This document shows, piece by piece, positions 11,690-22,473 of a DNA stretch of 64,000 nt. The notes below the pieces were generated by a model, which was given only the letters and a program-made list of their open reading frames with translations, was not told where the DNA came from and did no database searches. This DNA comes from Ligustrum vulgare (lineage: Eukaryota > Streptophyta > Magnoliopsida > Lamiales > Oleaceae), in NCBI GenBank assembly GCA_963555705.1, contig OY743180.1:41014129-41078128 (forward strand). Direction: 5' to 3'. Each line of letters starts with the position of its first letter. Position 1 is the first letter of the stretch. The position numbers and the translations under genes were made by a program.

Positions 11690-12993
11690 TATGGTACACA
11701 TAGGTGCCTCTTCATATGTCATATCAGTTGAACACCAACTAAGTGAATATTTACTACGTGGTTTGGGTCATGTATGGGCTTCCTCAATAGAGAAATGTGG
11801 AATAGATTCTGTACTACTGAGAGTTCTGGTGATAAAGCCAAATGATAATCCACGCTCCCAATTCATGCTCGTATCTCGAATGGACTAATAAATTTGCCCC
11901 TAAACTAACCCATTAAGGTCTATCTGTGTTACCCTGTCTATCATATTTGTATCAATCGTTTATCCTGAAGATATACTAACCTTAATTATACTACCAGATT
12001 TCTCTCCTACTAGTTCCAATCTAGCAAGGCATGCAATATAAATGAAATAATAAGTAGCACTAGAGTTGTTTAAAACATATATAGGAATGCTAAAGATTGA
12101 TAGCATACTTGCGATCACATCGGAGTCTCGGCTAGCCTCCTCATGGGTCATGGAGAACACTCTAGCAGTTCCTTTTTTCACCTTATTGCTTTGCCTAGCA
12201 GGCTCATTGCTCCCAGCTGACCCGGAGTGATAATTGAATGCCATATGGCCTGGCTTCCCTCGCCTATAACAAACACCCTTACCTAGAGGCACTCCCTGTG
12301 ATGAGGCTTCTGACTCTTGGGACACAAGGGGGTATTACGACTTCTGTCCTCCAGTAGGCCTATTGTTTGTTTTTTTCAGGTGCATTGTTCTTGTTGGAGT
12401 TCTTTTGACTGTAGTTCTGCTACTTTCTCTTCCCCTGCTCATTCTCAAAACCTTGTCCTCATACCTCGTAACGGCATATGACATGGCTTGAGCTTTCTTC
12501 ACCACTTCCCTATAAGTGGGTAACTCGCGTGAACTAACAATCTGTCTAATATCTAAGTACGGGCCTCTCTAAAATGGGTGTGCCTTCTTAGCCTCAGTCT
12601 CCACCAAGCGTGGAGCATAGCGTGATAGTTCTTCAAATATTATTTCATAATATCCATTTATCCCTAAACTAAACGCAAAAACCCAATCTCCTTATGATCT
12701 CAGGGGGACTGCAGGAAAAACTTATCTCTGATCTCAGCCTTAAATTTGTCCCAGGTCAGAGCTGCTTGTTACTCTTCAATCCTGGTCCGTGATGCAAATT
12801 CCCACCATAAATCAGCCTTAACTGCCAACATGAACTTAGCATAAATAACCTTCATGTCCTCAGGGAAAGATATATATCTGAAGATCTTCTCAATTTTTTG
12901 AAGCCACTCCTCAACGTCTAATGGACCATATCCACCATCAAAAGTAGGTAGATGATGTCTCCTTAGCAGTTGGGGGTGGGGGCTTATCTAAGC
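11690..12993 (-). pseudogene. Tekay/Del-like gag-protease joined to integrase C-terminus, pol deleted
   Basis: Read on the minus strand from 12990, the gag segment includes WLQKIEKIF, then SRELPTYREVVKKAQAMS, a zinc knuckle (CYRRGKPGHMAFNY, with key positions mutated) and a protease-like stretch around 12000-12090 (TYYFIYIACLARL). At about 11880 the sequence passes directly to an integrase C-terminal segment (KFISPFEIRA, LALSPELSVVQNLFH). Reverse transcriptase, RNase H and most of integrase are missing, so about 2-3 kb has been deleted. Several stops and frameshifts are present. The copia LTR cuts its 5' side at 12994. Confidence 0.65.
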
Positions 12994-14398
12994 TGATAAC
13001 CCAAGACAAACAAACCAAGAGGGGGTGAATTGGTTTTCTAAGAAATTTTCGATAAATAATCTAAAATTTAAAGTAATGAATCAATTATGAATATTTAATG
13101 TCGGAAGCAACTTAATTATTAAATTCAAGTATAGGAATAAGTAAACTTAAACTATGAAGAAAATAACACTTAATGAAAGTATTGCACAATATAAAATAAT
13201 GAAATAAAGTAATAGCAATGAAAGTCAGTAAGAGTGATAAAGGAGTGTAAACGATGATTTAAAGAAGTTCAATCAACCAATATGATCTACATCTTCTATT
13301 ACCAGGAAAAATCCACTATAATGGTAACTTTCAACAAGGAGTATCAAATCCTTAAGTGACTTACAACATGGAACAACACTTATCCTTAGGTAAATTTACA
13401 ATAAGGAGCACATATCCTTTACAATCAAGTTTTCACAAAGATCTCGAAACCACCAAAATATAAATGAGAATTTTTACAATTAAAAAAACTCTCTTGACAA
13501 ATTATATAATCAAGTCAAGTGTTTCGAGAGTTAGGATAACACTTCAATAGATAGCAAATGTTTAAAGCTCAAGTGTTTGTAAAAACTTGATGAATAATAT
13601 GTAATAGTTTAGCTTGTATCAAAGTTTTTCAATCAATGATCTCTCTTAACAAATAATACAAGTTAAGTATGAAGAGAGATGTACACTTCAATATAAGTGT
13701 TTGGTGATGAAGAACTCAATCAATAATCAAGAATAAATGAAAGTAGTGAGTTTTCTTCAATATAGATTCTTTGATAGAAAGTATGTAAATAATTTAATCA
13801 ATCAAGAGAATCTTTGTAATAAATGAAAAAGAATATAAAATCAAGTTGGCTCAATGATTTTCAAAATGAGTATACTCTCTTAATTGCTCATATGAGTTGT
13901 TAGAATTAAATGCAAGAGAGATGGGTATTTATATCAAGAAAATCTAGTTCAGACACTTTCGGTCGATTATGTCTGGATTTCGGTCGACCGAAGTATAAAA
14001 ATAGTCACTGTGAATATTTGAACCGTTGTACTTTTGGCTGAACAAACTATTCTTTCGGTTGAACAAACTTTCGGTTGATCAACATATTTCGATCGACCGG
14101 AATATGCAGTTTTTGGAAATTAAATTTTGTATCAAAATATTCGTTCTACCAAAAATTATTTCATAGCATGAGTCAAAAATATTTTTATGCAATTTATGAA
14201 TTTATGGAAATGATTTGAGCTTTATGCACTTGCTAAAAATTAATGAGTCAATACCTTTGCATATAATTTGAAGTTTCAACATAAAACTTCTAAGCTCTAA
14301 TCTATGACATTCTTGTTCACTTCGAGTCTCTTTTGATTGCTTATACTTCAATTGATAATGATTTGAATCTATGACGTTCTTGTTCACTTTGAGTCTCA
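12994..14398 (-). mobile_element. 3' LTR of the copia element
   Basis: On the minus strand it begins TGAGACTCAAAGTG right after a purine tract and ends CAATTCACCCCCTCTTGG...GGGTTATCA. The TTCACCCCCTCTTGG block close to the LTR end is characteristic of SIRE-type plant copia LTRs. Length is 1405 bp. A cluster of palindromic CGGTCGACCG-type motifs lies at about 13950-14105. The sequence is otherwise AT-rich with no coding capacity. Confidence 0.7.
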
Positions 14399-14413
14399 TT
14401 TCCCCCTATCTTT
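14399..14413 (-). other. Polypurine tract of the copia element
   Basis: Minus-strand sequence AAAGATAGGGGGAAA sits immediately before the LTR start TGAGACTC. This is the expected position and composition for the plus-strand primer of reverse transcription. Confidence 0.65.
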
Positions 14414-15066
14414 TACACATCGATTGGGATATCTTTCACATGTATAACCATTTTTCTATTTGATATAGAGATAGCATGCATGATATCACAAATATACTAC
14501 AAAAAAAAAAAAAGTTAAGTATAGTATAAATACATGAGGACATGCATTAAGGTTCTTCAAATCACATCTCTCTTCCCCCTTTGACATTATCAAAAAGAAT
14601 GGGGTCATGGAAGTTGTGAGAACTTCTATCATATTCATGGCATAGGTATGAGAAAGAGAAAAACAATGGACATTAATCATAGGTCATAATATAAGTTAGT
14701 AGTATAATTCAAAGTGTATCAAACTAGATAATTTTTTTCAAAGCAAATTATGCATAAGGATGAAAAGCATCATTGGGAGCATGGAATGAATTCAAGGTAA
14801 TTCATACAAGTCATTTCAATGTATAGTTTAAAAAATTTGGCATGGATTCTCCTAAACTTGTTGAAACCGATAAGAATGCTATTTTATCACAATCATATCA
14901 CACATGCGTTATCATCATAACACCATATCATATAATTCCAAATCATAAGATGCATTTAACATGAGAATAATAGGTTCAAGTCATAGAATTACAATTCAAA
15001 AACTAACAAGCTTGAAAAAGTTTTTGAACAAGTACTTCCCCAAAAGTAAAGAAATAGGGAGACACT

Positions 15067-16244
15067 TCAATCGTCCGTCAATGGAGGAGGAGGATTAGGC
15101 GGATAGATAGAGTAGAAATGGGCGAAGAAAGCTTCTTGAGAGGTGTGTATTTGTTGTAGTCTATGTTTGACGTCTTCAACCATGGTGGTGAGAGAATCAA
15201 TTAGGTCGTTTAAAATGTTAAAATTGATCCTCCGAGATGCATCAACCAGGGGGTGGTGTAACTTGTGGAATTCTTGTCCTTTGTCTCGGTCTAGGAGAGC
15301 CATCGCCACCATGATCACCATCATCATTACCAACACCTTCACCTTCTCTTATATTCATTTCCTCTTCCACCTCTTCTTCAGTGAATGACCAAGTAGTAGG
15401 CCCGGAATCATTATCGAACCATTGAGTATGACACACCCATTCCCCATTACCTTTAACGATTTTCATTCATTTAACGGTATTTAGGTTGATGATGTCAGTG
15501 TGTTTGGGTTTGATAAGTGGCTTGTTTTCAAATGGCACATCGAAGCGTTCAAATATTTTTATAAAAATCATCCCATATGGAAAACCTAAGACACGGGGAG
15601 ATGAGTGGATGTGTTGTACATGTTTTATGAAAATATATGAGAAGTCCAATTTCTGGCCGACAAGGAGGGCATCTAGAATGAATAGATTGAGGTGGTGAAC
15701 CTCTTCAAAATGGCCACTCCTAGGCACGACAATGTGTGTATTGACTGGATGGAGAATTTTGCACGGGATGGTAAGATGGTTTAGGTTCAAATTCATTTTG
15801 GTAGTGAGGGGGAGGGTGGTGACTCGACTACATGCTTCAAGTTCATTATAACCATTGAAACTAATAGGATAATTTTGAACGTAAGCACGGTTTCACAATT
15901 TTCTAATCTAAGGACTTCCCGAATTAGAGGTTTATTGATAGCGATACGTTTATCCATGATAATGCATACAATTTGGTAGGAATAGAAAGTGGCATTTCTG
16001 AAGAAAAAAAAAACTCTCTAATCAACCTAGGGTATACATTTATGGAGATCAAAACTACTTTTTTCCATCCAATTCCCTCAAAGTAATCAATATGAAAAGA
16101 AGGTGCTTGGAGGTAAAAATCGAGAAAGTCGATGGACTTACCAATCAAAATAGGGCAATCGGAGAAATGATCGAGTAGGGGTCTGTCAACCTCAGTGTTG
16201 GAAGATCTTGCTTCAACTTTCTTCGATTTCTTCTTTGAAGGCAT
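15067..16244 (-). pseudogene. Extra ORF between pol and 3' LTR (plant-transposon/env-like), frameshifted
   Basis: Three consecutive minus-strand frames cover about 1.2 kb: 15924-16244 starts MPSKKKSKKVEARSS and contains WKKVVLISINVYPRLIREFF; 15467-15796 follows; 15067-15466 ends in a proline-rich tail (YPPNPPPPLTDD) after a coiled-coil-like stretch. The YPxLIREFF pattern is seen in the 'putative plant transposon protein' domain of extra ORFs in plant retrotransposons. SIRE/Maximus elements are known for such a downstream env-like ORF. No signal peptide or convincing membrane segment is visible. At least two frame breaks make it non-functional here. Confidence 0.5.
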
Positions 16245-16627
16245 GTCGAATTTTGTATTTTTGGGAAGAACAAGTGAAGGAAATTTTAAATTTCTTGAAT
16301 ATTTTGGTGAGAAGTAGGAAATAAGTAGAATCTAAAAGATTGAATGTAGAATGATCATTTTGATGGAATTAAAATGGATTTAGAAGAGAAATAGGTGTTT
16401 TACGAGTTTTTGCCCCCAAAATCTAGGTTTTTGATATTTCTTGGTGAAATTGAAGGTAAATTGTTAAGATTTTGATGTAGGTGTTGTTGAAGAAGTGGAT
16501 TTGTGGGAATTTTGAAGAGTTTTGATGAAATTTGAAGAACTTTGGGTTGATTGAGAGGAGAGATATCGGGGTTAGGGTTTTGAAATGAGAAATTTGGGGA
16601 TGAATTTTAGTTTTAAAAGTCCTATTC

Positions 16628-16940
16628 CGCGAAAACTTCGGTCGACGAAATTCTGTCGAACAACTGAAACTCTATAGCAAAATAAAATAAGTTGCTGCAA
16701 GAATGTACGGTCGAGTAATGGTCGACCAAAAGTGATGTTTCGGTTGATCAATTGTTCGATCGAAAGTTAGTTTCAATTAATCATATGATTGACCGAAAGG
16801 ATGAATTGGTTGACCAAAACAGCTGAAATGAATGTGTTAGCTGCAGTTTATTTTGGCTGATGAATGTTTGACTGAAAGTGTGATTTCAGTTGATTGGCTA
16901 TTCAACCGAAAAGTCTCTTCCGGTCGACCGAAATAATGCA
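16628..16940. repeat. Cluster of palindromic CGGTCGACCG-type motifs (internal)
   Basis: Between the RNase H end and the extra ORF there are about eight close variants of the 16-bp palindrome TTTCGGTCGACCGAAA (for example around 16640, 16715, 16740, 16785, 16805 and 16920). The same motif cluster occurs in this element's LTR and in the gypsy LTR at 61609-62343. Confidence 0.75.
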
Positions 16941-16991
16941 AATCAAAAATTCACAAATAATTTCGGTTTAATCAAGCAAATAAAAGCAATT

Positions 16992-19404
16992 TTAGCCACA
17001 AATTTTAGATTCATCATTAATGCCTAGTCCTCTTCGAATGTATGAAAATCTATCTATAGCTAGAGGTTTAGTAAGAATATCGGCCAATTGTTCTTCGATA
17101 TTAACAAATTTCAAGTAAATATCACCTTTTTGCACATGATCTCCAAGAAAATGTACACGAGTTTCAATATGCTTTGTCCGAGAGTGCAAGATGCGATTTT
17201 TTAACAAATTTGTAGCACTGATATTAACACACATAATGGGAGCATTTTCAAAAGTTAAGAGATAATCACTAAGTGTTTGTTTCATCTATAAAACTTGAGC
17301 ACAACAACTAGCGGCCAAGATATATTGGGATTCGGAGGTAGATAGTGCAATGAAGTTTTGTTTCTTTCTAAAACATGATACAAGAGAAAGGCCTAGAAAT
17401 GACAAGTTCCACTTGTGCTTTTTCAATCAATAGTGGATCCCACCCAATCGGCATCCAAATAGCTAATAAGATCAATATGATTGCCCTCAGGATACCCAAG
17501 ACCCAAAGTTCTTGTGTCTCATAGATATCTAAAAGTTTGTTTTAAAGTACTTAGATGGGATTCTTTAGGATTAGATTGAAATGTAGCACATAAGCATACA
17601 CTAAACATAATATCTGGTCTGCTTGCAGACTTGCGGTCAAGTAAAAAAGAGATCCAATCATACCTTGATATTTTGTTATGTCAATTGAAGTACCTTGCTC
17701 ATCTTTATTTAATTTGATTGAAGTACTCATTGAAGTATTCATTGGCTTCAAATCTTCCGTTGTGAACTTTTTTGACAATATCCATGATGTATTTGGTTTG
17801 ACTAATGAAGATTCCTTCACTAGTTTGTTTGATTTGAAGCCCGAGAAAGAATTTTATTTCTTCCATCACACTCATTTCAAATTCCTTGCTTATACAATTT
17901 GAAAACTCTTCACAAATGCAAATATTAGTTGCACCAAAAATAACATCATCGACATAAATTTGTACAACAATCATGTCTTCCTTTTTGGTTTTGATAAAAA
18001 AGTACAGTATTCGCATTTCCCATTTGAAAACCATTCGAAATAAAAAAATTGCTCAATCTTTCATACCAAGCTCTAAGAGCTTGTTTTAAACCATATAGAG
18101 CATTTCTTAATTTAAACACATTTTTAGGAAATTTATGATTTTTGAAATCGAGAGGTTCTTCTTGAATAAATCCATTTAAAAATGCACTTTTGACATCCAT
18201 TTGATAAAGAGTAAAACCTTTATGTCAAGCAAAAGCAATAAGCAAACGAATGGATTCTAATCGAGCAACCTGTGCAAAGGTTTTTTAAAAATCTATACCT
18301 TCCTCTTGATTGTAACATTGGGCCACTAATCTAGCTTTGTTACCCACAATTATACCATTTTCATTTCATTTATTTCGAAAACCCCATTTTTTTACCAATA
18401 ATGGTTTGATCATTTCATCTATCAACTAAATCTCATACATGGTTTCTTTCAAATTGATTTAGTTCTTCTTGCATTGCTAGAATCTAAAATTCAGCAAATT
18501 CAGCTTCTTTGAAATTCTTTGGTTCAATTTGAGAAATAAAAGCACAATTATATAAAAATCCCTTGGTAGAGTTTCTAGTACTTACCCCTTTGGAAGGATC
18601 ACCAATTATAAGCTCCTTTGGACGAGATGGGGTGAACCTCCATTCAATAGGAAGTGTTGGATCACTTGGATTTTCAGAGGATTCTCCTTCTTCTTGTTGA
18701 GAGATTGTTTCCTCCAAATCCTTTTCTTCAATGTCCGCGGGATTTTCCTTGTTTTGATCTTGAATATTCATTTGCTCAAAAAAGAATTTCTAAACCTACA
18801 TCAACGTCTTTCCCTTCATCAAGAGAATTAGCTTCATCAAAAGTAACATGCATGGATTCTTCCACTACTAGAGTTCTTTTGTTGAAAATTCTATATGCTT
18901 TGCTAGTAGGTGAATATCCAAAAAATATTCCAATATCCGGTTTTGAATCAAAGTTTTCCAAATTTTCTTATGTATTTAGAACAAAACATTTGCAACCAAA
19001 AACTTTAAAATAACCAATATTAGGAACTCTATTTTTCCAAAGCTCATATGGAGTTTTGATTTTCTTTCGACTTAAAAAAACCCTATTCATGATGTAGCAA
19101 GAGGTGTTAACGGCTTCGGCCCAAAAGTATTTCGATTCTTTCTTTCAGTACACACCATTTTGTCGAGGAGTTCTAGGAGCCGAGAAGTTTTGTCCATACC
19201 CATTTATCTTACAAAACTCATCGAAAGCAATGTTATCAAATTCTCCACCATAGTTACTTCTAATAATTGTAATAGAATATCCCTTTTTATTTTGAACATT
19301 TTTGCAAAAATGTTTGAATACATTTAAAGCTTCATTTTTCAAGTTAAGAAATAAAACCCAAGTAAATCTTGAGAAGTCGTTAACAATTACAAAAGCATAG
19401 TATT
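16992..19404 (-). pseudogene. Copia pol, distal part: integrase, RT and RNase H
   Basis: Minus-strand order: integrase with FVIVNDFSRFTWVLF, YGGEFDN and PRTPRQNGV (19076-19404); the RT linker (18484-19013); RT with MDVKSAFLNGFIQEE, ALYGLKQALRAWY and the catalytic YVDDVIFGAT (17551-18300); RNase H ending KPLAIDRFSYIRRGLGI (16992-17545). These are diagnostic of Ty1/copia, where integrase precedes RT. The frame is broken repeatedly, so no full polyprotein can be made. The upstream end is interrupted at 19405 by a solo LTR. Confidence 0.8.
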
Positions 19405-20626
19405 TGGTGCTAAATCGCAAGTGTACGATGTGGCATCCAAGTAATGAAGTGAAATTTTTTAGTCCGAGTTATCATTCCCACTAGTATTGTAATTAAGTAC
19501 CAAAATTATGTTTGTTCTTGTCTTATTTGAACGGTAAAATTTGAATTTTTGAATTGAACTAAAATATTAAACTAAAAAGCAAAAGAAAAGAAAAGACATT
19601 TGGATTTACTAAATTGATGTTTGTAAGTGTTGGGATATCCGATTTCACATACTCAATACTTTTAATTCCAATTGTCTAGTTTTATTCCTATTATTGTGTT
19701 CGATCGAATTCACTTATGCATATGAAATTCCTCTCCCGAGTTTAAAGTCAACACATGCAATCATAAACGGAAAACTAGAATTATAGAATTAAAAGCGTAA
19801 ATCTAAGCTACATTGAATATCCCAACTATTATATTAATTGTTATCAATAAAGAAATAAAAGACGTAGAAATAATAATAACTATGCATAGAGTTCATCAAA
19901 TTAACAAAGAAAATGAAATCTTGCACCAAGTATTTCGCTCCCCATTGGAAATCTTCAATTTTCCCACCTTCATCTTGATTTTCGCCTCCAAGATTTGAAA
20001 GATATAAAAATGAATTATGAACTTGAGAGGTTGTGAAAGGTCTTAAAAGGCTCCCCAATTCATGCATGAGAAGTTGTATTTATAGTTGGAGAGGAAAGCT
20101 AGGGAAAACAAGGTAAAAATCAGGGCATGGGCTTGACTTCGCTGCTGGGCCGGACAACTACGCGGTCGCGTAGGTTAAAGGTTGGTGGTTGTGCAATTCA
20201 TTGATTTCTGGTTTTGTTGCTTTCACTTTCTTCACACGGTTGCGCAGTTATGCAGGTCGTGATCGCGCAGCTTAACATCTAACTTGCAGTTTCAGCTTTC
20301 ATTTTCTTTTAAGTAGGTCCTCATTCTTTATTTGTACTTTCGGTCCTTCATCTTTCAATTATAGCAATCTGGTCCCCAATTTCTTGATTTCCTCATTTAA
20401 CTTCATCTTGTCCTAAATTGTCTTCATGCACTTATCCAATGTGTACAATTTAACTCCAATTATCATCCATTTGGCCTTTGTTTGCTTCATTTCCTTAGTT
20501 CACTTGATTTTGGGATATTTTTTGCATTGTAAACAAATAATAAACAATTAGGTTGCTTTTATTCTAAAACGAAAATATATTATTCTTATTTAGACATATA
20601 AATAAGTGTATAAAACACACTTATCA
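19405..20626 (-). mobile_element. Solo LTR of a Tat/Ogre-like element inside copia integrase
   Basis: On the minus strand it begins TGATAAGTGTGTTTTATACAC and ends GCGATTTAGCACCA. It is flanked by a perfect TSD GTATT (19400-19404 and 20627-20631). Copia coding sequence resumes across the site. It is related to the LTR at 5127-6512. GC-core palindromic motifs appear at about 20158 (CTACGCGGTCGCGTAG) and 20235-20280. Length is 1222 bp. Confidence 0.85.
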
Positions 20627-21091
20627 GTATTTACCACTTAAATTTACAGTTTTAAAAGGTCCAAAGAGATCCATGTGAAGAAGTTGCAAAGGTTTTGAGG
20701 TTGAAGAAATTTTCTTAGTTTTTAAAGAACTTTTGATTTTTTTTCCGAATTGACAAGTATCACAAATCTTGTCCTTTTCGAATTTCATGTTTGGTAGGCC
20801 TTTAATAAAGCAATTTTTTGACAATTTTGAAATTAGGTCCATACTAACATGACCCAATCTTCTATGTCATAACCAAGTATTATCTTTAAAACTTGACAAA
20901 CATTTTAATTCATTTTCAAATTCAATATTGATGGTATAAACATCTTTACTTCGGCTTCCTATAAATAATATCTCTTTTGATGTAGCATCTTTAATAAGAC
21001 ATCTTGAAGAATCAAATTTGATATGATAACCTTTATCACATAATTGACTAATACTTAGTAAATTATGTTTAAGATTATCTACTGGTAGAAC
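20627..21091 (-). pseudogene. Copia GAG-pre-integrase region
   Basis: The minus-strand frame at 20624-20857 reads GHVSMDLISKLSKN, CDTCQFGKK and HMDLFGPF, the zinc-binding GAG-pre-integrase segment just before the integrase core. The upstream part, down from 21091, continues with LSISQLCDKGYHI-type sequence. It is interrupted at 21092 by the gag-protease element. Confidence 0.75.
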
Positions 21092-21951
21092 TGATGGGAT
21101 CCCAGTCGGGGAATCTCGTCGACAAACGCGGAATAACGAAATTTAAAACCCTAAGAAAGATCTAAATCAGATCTGACACGAAAAATAACAAGAACACGAA
21201 TAAATAGACGGAAATTAAAATAAGATTGACGGTAGGACCTGGACCCAACAATCACGACGCAATAAATTGACGATGCGGATTGAAGAACCGAGGTTTTCGA
21301 AACGCCACAAGGGATGCCAAATTCCTTAATAAGTTTTTGATTGGAACGCCACAAACATTCAGGAAAAATATTTGATAAGTTCTATAAATTGTTCTTCAAG
21401 AACAAGAAAAAGGAATCCTCCTTTTCGAGAGAGAAAATTCTCACATTCATTCAATAATATCCAAGTTCTTTTTTTACAATGACAAAGAAAAGCTAATATA
21501 GTCCAAAAACGCGTCCAAAATAACCTTAGCCGCAATATACCAAAAATAAGACGCAGCGCATTTTTACGGCCGTGAAAATCTACCTTACGGCCATAATTAA
21601 CCCTCGGGTCCAAAACTGATTTTAACTCTTACGGCCGTGACATTGGTTCTTACGGCCGTAAGACACCTTCTGAATAAAAACTGCCTAACTCCGTTACGGC
21701 CGTGAATTGGTTGTTACGGCCGTGCGATAGCAAAGTTACGGCCGTGAATGTAGCTGTTACGGCCGTGAACACTGGTTTTACGGCCGTGAATGTGCTCTTG
21801 GTCACCAAACCTTAACCCTTTTGATTCGGCTCGATCCCTTTGTCTCCTCGTCTCGCTTCCAACATGAAACTTGTGCCGTTTCTCACGTAGATCACTGTCG
21901 CATTGCCGATAGGTCGACTTCTCCTTTGGTCTCCTACTTCGGATCACATCA
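21092..21951 (-). repeat. 3' LTR of the gag-protease element
   Basis: On the minus strand it runs TGATGTGATCC to GGGATCCCATCA. It carries about nine ACGGCCGT-type motifs within 21565-21790. Its mate is 24541-25400. Confidence 0.9.
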
Positions 21952-21966
21952 TCCCCCCTTTCTTGG
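21952..21966 (-). other. Polypurine tract of the gag-protease element
   Basis: Minus-strand AAGAAAGGGGGGA abuts the 3' LTR start directly. Confidence 0.75.
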
Positions 21967-22037
21967 AAAGGATTCGACCTCGAATCCGTATATGGCCTCT
22001 CCTTTATGTGTCTCTTGCTTTTGTTGGCTCGAGAGAC

Positions 22038-22415
22038 CTATTCCTGTTTTGTTCTATGCATCATACTTCGGGGTTGTTCTGTCCGGCAATTAATTTTCCC
22101 TTTGGCCTTAGTTTTGTAATTTGATTGTAGTACCTGCAAAACAGAAGTAGCCAAACTAGGGAGGGATGTGTTAGCAAATGCAAATAAGCTCATTTTTGTG
22201 GTGGACTCTCTTCTCTTTTTCTTTGTACTCTCAAGCTCACCTTTTTCTGAGGTCGTCGCCTCAACTCTCTTGTTTTCAATTTTCACACCCTCTCCTTTTT
22301 CTGAGGTCGTGGCCTCAACGCTCTTATTTTTTCCCTCAAACTCGCTCTTTATTTTCAATTGGTCCTCTTGGACCTCTTTAGGTGTTAGCGGAGCAAGAGT
22401 GATCCTTTTTTCCAC
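22038..22415 (-). pseudogene. Post-protease spacer ORF with repeated EATTSEKGE motif
   Basis: This frame continues the protease-to-RT linker (KRITLAPLTPKEVQEDQLK) one base out of phase with the upstream gag-protease ORF. In related elements that linker leads into RT. Here it runs into a lysine/glutamate-rich stretch with two copies of VEATTSEKGE and ends near the polypurine tract, which marks the internal deletion of pol. No catalytic motif is present. Confidence 0.6.
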
Positions 22416-22473
22416 CCTTCACAAAAGAATATCTGTTTTTGAACCCATCATGCACCACTCTCCTATCATGCTG

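Noticed and set aside
21574..21790. ACGGCCGT repeats as a CRISPR-like array
   Set aside because: Units are short, irregularly spaced, lie within LTRs of a plant retrotransposon, and have no cas genes nearby.
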